Origin: RGIG9060 sp052173655
GTDB lineage: Bacteria; Spirochaetota; Spirochaetia; Treponematales; Treponemataceae
DNA length: 64,000 bases
Direction: 5' to 3'
NCBI GenBank assembly: GCA_052173655.1
Contig: JBQMYD010000001.1
Span: 1 to 64,000 of the forward strand
Shown: piece after piece, positions 60,268 to 64,000 of the stretch
Position numbering within the stretch: position 1 is the stretch's first letter
Layout of the letters: every line of letters begins with the position of its first letter
Program-made: the position numbers and the translations under genes
The notes under the pieces: model-generated
Told to the model about the DNA's origin: nothing
The model's input: only the letters and a program-made list of their open reading frames with translations
Database searches by the model: none

Positions 60268-62427
60268 ATGTCTACAACTGTTACTCCTAAACTAAAAAAA
60301 GCTAAAAAGACAACAGGTCAGACTCTTGTTATAGTTGAGTCTCCTGCAAAAGCAAAAACTATTGAAAAATATTTAGGGCCGGGTTTTGTTGTCAGAGCTT
60401 CTATGGGTCATTTGATTGATTTGCCTAAATCAAGAATTGCAGTTGATGTTGAAAATGGTTTTCAGCCTGAGTATATAACAGTCAGAGGAAGGGCTAAGAT
60501 TTTAAAGGATTTGCAAAAAGAGGCAAAAAAATCTACAGCCGTGTTTTTAGCAAGTGATAATGATCGTGAAGGAGAGGCAATCGCTTGGCATTTGAATAAT
60601 GTTCTGAAAGAAAAAACCGATGCGGAAATCCGAAGAATTGTATTTAATGAAATTACTCCGTTTGCAATTTGTGAGGCAGTAAAAAATCCAAGCGAAATTC
60701 AAGAATCAAAGGTGAATGCACAAAAGGCTAGGAGAGTTCTTGACAGGTTGGTAGGTTACAATCTTAGTCCGCTTTTATGGAAAAAAGTAAAAAACGGACT
60801 TTCCGCAGGAAGAGTTCAGTCTGTAGCATTGCGTTTGATTTGCGAAAGAGAAGAAGAAGTTGAAAGTTTTATTCCTGATGAATATTGGACATTAGATGCA
60901 GATTTTAAAAAAGGAAAAACTCTTTTAAAAGCACAGTTAGTTCAGTATCAGGGGAAAAAACCTGAGCTAAAAAACGAACTCCAAGTAAAACAAATTATTG
61001 ATGAAATAAAAAATTCTGAGTGTGTTGTTATAGACATAAAAGAATCGGAAAAAACTATACGCCCTAAAGCTCCTTTTACAACTTCCAAATTACAGCAATC
61101 AGCTGCAAATAAATTAGGGTTTACTTCAAAAAAAACAATGCAAGTAGCACAACAGCTTTATGAAGGTATAAATATAGGTTCCGGTCGTGTAGGTTTAATT
61201 ACGTACATGCGAACCGATTCTGTTCGTATTAGTCAGGTAGCTTTGGATGATGTTAGAAAATATATTTCGGAAAATTTGGACTCTCTTATGCCGAGTACTC
61301 CGATTGAATATTCTGTGGGTAAAAAAGCACAAGATGCACACGAGGCTATCCGTCCTACATACGTTACATATACTCCGGAAAGTATAAAAGAGTTTCTTAC
61401 CAGAGATCAGTTCAGGCTTTATTCGATTATTTGGGAAAGATTTGTTTCAAGTCAAATGAATAATGCAAGAAGTAAAACTGTAAGTGTTGATATTCAGGCA
61501 AAGGATGCAGTTTTTAGAATTTCAGGAAGTAAGTTGATTGAAAAAGGTTTTTATAAAGCGATAAAACTTCTTTCTTCAAAGGAAGATACCAGTTCAAATA
61601 TCCCCAATTTAAAATCAGGAGAAGTTATTGCTTCGGATAAATTTTATCCTGAGCAGCATTTTACTTCAGGGCCTGCTCGTTACACAGATGCCTCGATTGT
61701 AAAGGCTCTTGAAGAAAAAGGTATAGGACGACCTTCAACTTATGCTCCAATTATTTCCGTGTTACAGGATAGGTATTACGTTACTCGCAATAATAAGCAA
61801 CTTGTCCCAACTGTTTTGGGACGCATGATTTGTAAAATTCTTGTAGAAAGTTTTCCCGATATTATAAACGAAGATTTTACGGCTGACATGGAAAATAAAC
61901 TCGATCTTGTAGAGGAAGATAAGTACGAATGGCCTGATATGATGAGTTCCTTTTATCGTCCATTTAAAAAACATGTTGATGAATTGCTTACAAACTTGGA
62001 AAGTTATAAGGGTTCCCTTGATGAACAAACAGATAAGGTTTGCGATTTATGTGGAAAACCAATGATAAAAAAACTGGGAAGGTTCGGTTACTTCCTTGCA
62101 TGTTCAGGATTTCCTGAATGCAGAAATACACGTTCTATTCCTCTGGCAAAGTGTCCTCATCCGAATTGTGATGGAGAAATCGTTGCAAGAAAATCTAGAG
62201 GCAGGGGTAAAGAATTTTACGGTTGTACAAATTATCCTGACTGTGATTTCATAAGCCATTTTAAACCTATCAACCAAAACTGCCCTAAATGCGGTCAATT
62301 TCTTGTTGAAAAATATGACAAGAAAAACGGATCTTACAAAGCTTGTATTAATCCTGACTGTGATTTCCTTCATTCTGCAGATGACAAGGATGAGGTGGAA
62401 AACGTTGCCCAAAATTTACAAGATTAG
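60268..62427 (+). CDS. topA: DNA topoisomerase I
   Basis: The 719-residue type IA enzyme has the Toprim domain TLVIVESPAKAKTIEKYLG and ASDNDREGEAIAWHL with the acidic triad. ARRVLDRLVGYNLSPLLW, SAGRVQSVALR and the active-site Tyr in GLITYMRTDSVR (about 312) follow. Three C-terminal four-Cys zinc fingers begin CDLCGKPM, CPHPNCDGE and CPKCGQF. It relaxes negative supercoils. ATG 60268 follows AGAGG; TTG 60250 is unlikely. The second recombinase starts inside its 3' end. Confidence 0.97.
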   Translation: MSTTVTPKLKKAKKTTGQTLVIVESPAKAKTIEKYLGPGFVVRASMGHLIDLPKSRIAVDVENGFQPEYITVRGRAKILKDLQKEAKKSTAVFLASDNDREGEAIAWHLNNVLKEKTDAEIRRIVFNEITPFAICEAVKNPSEIQESKVNAQKARRVLDRLVGYNLSPLLWKKVKNGLSAGRVQSVALRLICEREEEVESFIPDEYWTLDADFKKGKTLLKAQLVQYQGKKPELKNELQVKQIIDEIKNSECVVIDIKESEKTIRPKAPFTTSKLQQSAANKLGFTSKKTMQVAQQLYEGINIGSGRVGLITYMRTDSVRISQVALDDVRKYISENLDSLMPSTPIEYSVGKKAQDAHEAIRPTYVTYTPESIKEFLTRDQFRLYSIIWERFVSSQMNNARSKTVSVDIQAKDAVFRISGSKLIEKGFYKAIKLLSSKEDTSSNIPNLKSGEVIASDKFYPEQHFTSGPARYTDASIVKALEEKGIGRPSTYAPIISVLQDRYYVTRNNKQLVPTVLGRMICKILVESFPDIINEDFTADMENKLDLVEEDKYEWPDMMSSFYRPFKKHVDELLTNLESYKGSLDEQTDKVCDLCGKPMIKKLGRFGYFLACSGFPECRNTRSIPLAKCPHPNCDGEIVARKSRGRGKEFYGCTNYPDCDFISHFKPINQNCPKCGQFLVEKYDKKNGSYKACINPDCDFLHSADDKDEVENVAQNLQD

Positions 62428-63349
62428 TCTTGAAGACTGTATTGAAGAGTTTTTAACATATTTGGAGTGTGTAAAATCACTTTCCGAAAACACAGTAAAA
62501 GCTTATAGGAATAATTTGGAATTTTTAAAAACCTGTATTTGCGTAGATGAAGATACTGTTTTTATTGATGATTTGACAATTTTTGATCTACGAACTTGTG
62601 TTGCAATTCTTTCTGAAATGCGTTTTTCCATTTCAAAAAAAAATCAATTTATTTCTTCAATACGAAGTCTTTTTTCTTATGCAAAAAAATTTGAGTATAT
62701 CAATTTTAACTGTTCAAAAGAATTAACAACTTTTAGAGGTCAAACAAAACTTCCTTCTTTTTTGACTCATTCAGAAATGAGAGATTTTATAGAAAATTCC
62801 CAACAGCAAAATATATTGTGGCAGGAAAGGGATTGTGCTTTGTTTCACATGCTGTATTCTTCCGGTTGTCGTGTTAGTGAAGTTGCAAATTTAACTTTTT
62901 CCGGAATGAATTTTGATTATGCAAGTGCAATCGTTACCGGAAAAGGCAATAAAGAACGAAGAGTTTTTTTTAGTAAAGAAGCTGTAAAATTCTTTAATCA
63001 GTATCTTGCTTCCAGAAAATCAAGATTTAATGTAAAAGAATTTTCAGGCAAGGATTTTGTTTTTATAAATCAAAAAGGTTTTAATCTTACAAGCAGGGGT
63101 ATCGGTTTTATTATTGCAAAATATTCTCAGTCGGTTTCAATCAAAGACGGTTTTACAAATACGAATGTTCATCCTCATACTTTTAGACATTCTTTTGCAA
63201 CAACTCTTTTACACAATGATGCCGATATCCGCATAGTTCAAAGCCTTTTGGGCCATTCTTCTGTTTCAACTACACAAAGATATACTCACATCACAAAGGA
63301 AGAAAAAATTGAAAAATATAGAAAAGCCCATCCTCACGGCGAAAAATAA
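62405..63349 (+). CDS. Tyrosine recombinase XerC/XerD-type (second)
   Basis: The roughly 314-residue protein has core-binding SLEDCIEEFLTYLECVKSLSENTVKAYRNNLEFL, then catalytic SSGCRVSEVANLTF (Arg), GKGNKERRVFF (Lys), VHPHTFRHSFATTLL (His-x-x-Arg), LGHSSVSTTQRYTHI (His, Tyr). It would be the partner of the recombinase at 57539. The start is uncertain: TTG 62405 has AGGTGG six bases upstream, while ATG 62390 has no spacing to a ribosome site. Either way it overlaps topA. Confidence 0.88.
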   Translation: MPKIYKISLEDCIEEFLTYLECVKSLSENTVKAYRNNLEFLKTCICVDEDTVFIDDLTIFDLRTCVAILSEMRFSISKKNQFISSIRSLFSYAKKFEYINFNCSKELTTFRGQTKLPSFLTHSEMRDFIENSQQQNILWQERDCALFHMLYSSGCRVSEVANLTFSGMNFDYASAIVTGKGNKERRVFFSKEAVKFFNQYLASRKSRFNVKEFSGKDFVFINQKGFNLTSRGIGFIIAKYSQSVSIKDGFTNTNVHPHTFRHSFATTLLHNDADIRIVQSLLGHSSVSTTQRYTHITKEEKIEKYRKAHPHGEK

Positions 63350-63380
63350 TAAAAAAGTACAAAATTGCTATATACCTTAC

Positions 63381-63410
63381 TTGCCGAATTTATCCATTTT
63401 TAGTTATATT
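63381..63410 (+). promoter_or_regulatory. Candidate promoter of hslV
   Basis: TTGCCG (63381-63386) and TATATT (63405-63410) have an 18-base spacer, about 50 bases before the start codon. Confidence 0.45.
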
Positions 63411-63460
63411 AAAGATTAGCAGGTTATGAGATTGCCTTTTAGGAAAATATGGGAGTTTTT

Positions 63461-64000
63461 ATGAGCAATTCAAAAATAAGAAGTACAACAATTCTTGCCG
63501 TAAAACGAAACGGGACTGTTGCCATGGCTGGAGACGGACAATGTACTCTTGGAGATACAGTCTGTAAGGGGAATTCACAAAAAGTTAGAAAAATTTACGG
63601 AGGAAAAATTCTTGCAGGTTTTGCAGGAAGTGTTGCAGATGCTTTTACGCTCCTTGATAAATTTGAAGCAAAAGTAAACGAATATAACGGTGATATTCTT
63701 CGTTCTGCCGTTGAGCTTGTAAAAATGTGGAGAACAGATAGAATGCTTCATAAGCTTGAGGCAATGCTTTTGGTTGCTGATAAAGAAAAAATTTTGTTAA
63801 TCAGCGGAGATGGGAATGTCATTGAACCGGAAAAAGATGCTATCGCCATAGGCTCCGGAGGAAATTACGCTTATTCTGCAGCTCTTGCATATCTTGACTG
63901 TTCTGATTTAAGTGCCGAAGAAATTGCAAAACGCTCTTTGGACATTGCCGGAAGCATTTGTATTTATACAAATCGTAATATTACATTGGAAGTTTTAAAA
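63461..64000 (+). CDS. hslV: ATP-dependent protease peptidase subunit HslV (cut by window end)
   Basis: The first 180 residues of HslV (ClpQ) are present. After a short propeptide of eight residues the catalytic Thr leads TTILAVKRNGTVAMAGDGQ, followed by GDTVCKGNSQKVRKIYGGKILAGFAGSVADAFTLLDKFEAKV, LEAMLLVADKEKILLISGDG and AIAIGSGGNYAYSAALA. It forms the core of the HslUV protease; hslU would be expected downstream. GGGAG lies eight bases before ATG 63461. No stop is reached at 64000. Confidence 0.96.
   Translation, partial: MSNSKIRSTTILAVKRNGTVAMAGDGQCTLGDTVCKGNSQKVRKIYGGKILAGFAGSVADAFTLLDKFEAKVNEYNGDILRSAVELVKMWRTDRMLHKLEAMLLVADKEKILLISGDGNVIEPEKDAIAIGSGGNYAYSAALAYLDCSDLSAEEIAKRSLDIAGSICIYTNRNITLEVLK

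Noticed and set aside
62303..62404. Earlier start of the second recombinase inside topA
   Set aside because: The added residues read like an out-of-frame shadow of the TopA zinc-finger region and do not resemble a Xer N-terminus.
1..64000. CRISPR arrays, tRNA or rRNA genes, insertion sequences, prophage genes
   Set aside because: Both strands were scanned by eye for repeated spacers, tRNA T-arm motifs, transposase motifs and phage structural genes; none was found. The two tyrosine recombinases fit housekeeping Xer proteins.

Overview
The window is AT-rich chromosomal DNA from a spirochaete, almost certainly a host-associated Treponema. Evidence: adjacent periplasmic-flagellum sheath genes (flaA pair) divergent from fba; a TPR-protein-associated TRAP transporter (TatT/TatP/fused permease); a reduced division cluster mraZ-rsmH-ftsL-murF-ftsW-ftsQ-ftsA-ftsZ without ftsI, murE, mraY, murD, murG or murC; spirochaete-type lipoboxes; and blocks of gene order remembered from T. 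pallidum and T. denticola. The species cannot be named from the sequence alone. No rRNA, tRNA, CRISPR array, phage module or intact insertion sequence was recognised.

Region 1-12 kb is the accessory part: a MATE-transporter C-terminal remnant, an SRPBCC protein, a decayed stretch with an internally deleted TfoX-like gene, a voltage-gated-type K+ channel, a scar resembling a second channel C-terminus, small lipoproteins, and a chemoreceptor. On the minus strand follow five closely spaced genes (split transketolase N and C subunits, SCP2-like protein, VOC protein, ATC-hydrolase-like protein). Region 11-24 kb holds an alpha/beta hydrolase, a DUF4954-like beta-helix protein, then cheW, a DegT-like protein, nadK, recN, a conserved hypothetical, an HD protein and a LysM/degenerate-M23 protein on the plus strand, closed by a convergent phosphohexomutase.

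Region 23.7-35 kb: the Na+-pumping decarboxylase oadGAB, the TRAP operon, a NagZ-like GH3 enzyme, a NOL1/NOP2/Sun RNA methyltransferase and a GAF/HD-GYP c-di-GMP phosphodiesterase. Region 34.9-37.4 kb (minus): infC-rpmI-rplT, a coiled-coil protein, zapA and a DUF188 protein. Region 37.5-46 kb: a membrane protein, a TrmN6-like methyltransferase, an ATP-grasp protein with an FmdE-like protein, carB and mnmA. Region 46-49 kb: fba and two flaA genes. Region 49.7-64 kb: the division cluster, a tyrosine recombinase, a TPR lipoprotein, dprA, topA, a second tyrosine recombinase and hslV cut by the window end.

The most interesting non-coding signals are (i) a candidate attenuator in the carB leader: promoter, 28-codon leader ORF ending inside a terminator hairpin, U-tract, then the carB Shine-Dalgarno; (ii) a roughly 140-bp cloverleaf-like structured element upstream of mnmA; (iii) a 10-bp-phased GTGG array directly before mraZ. 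Several proteins lack expected catalytic residues: the DegT-like protein has no PLP lysine, the M23 domain has no zinc ligands, and MnmA lacks the distal catalytic cysteine.
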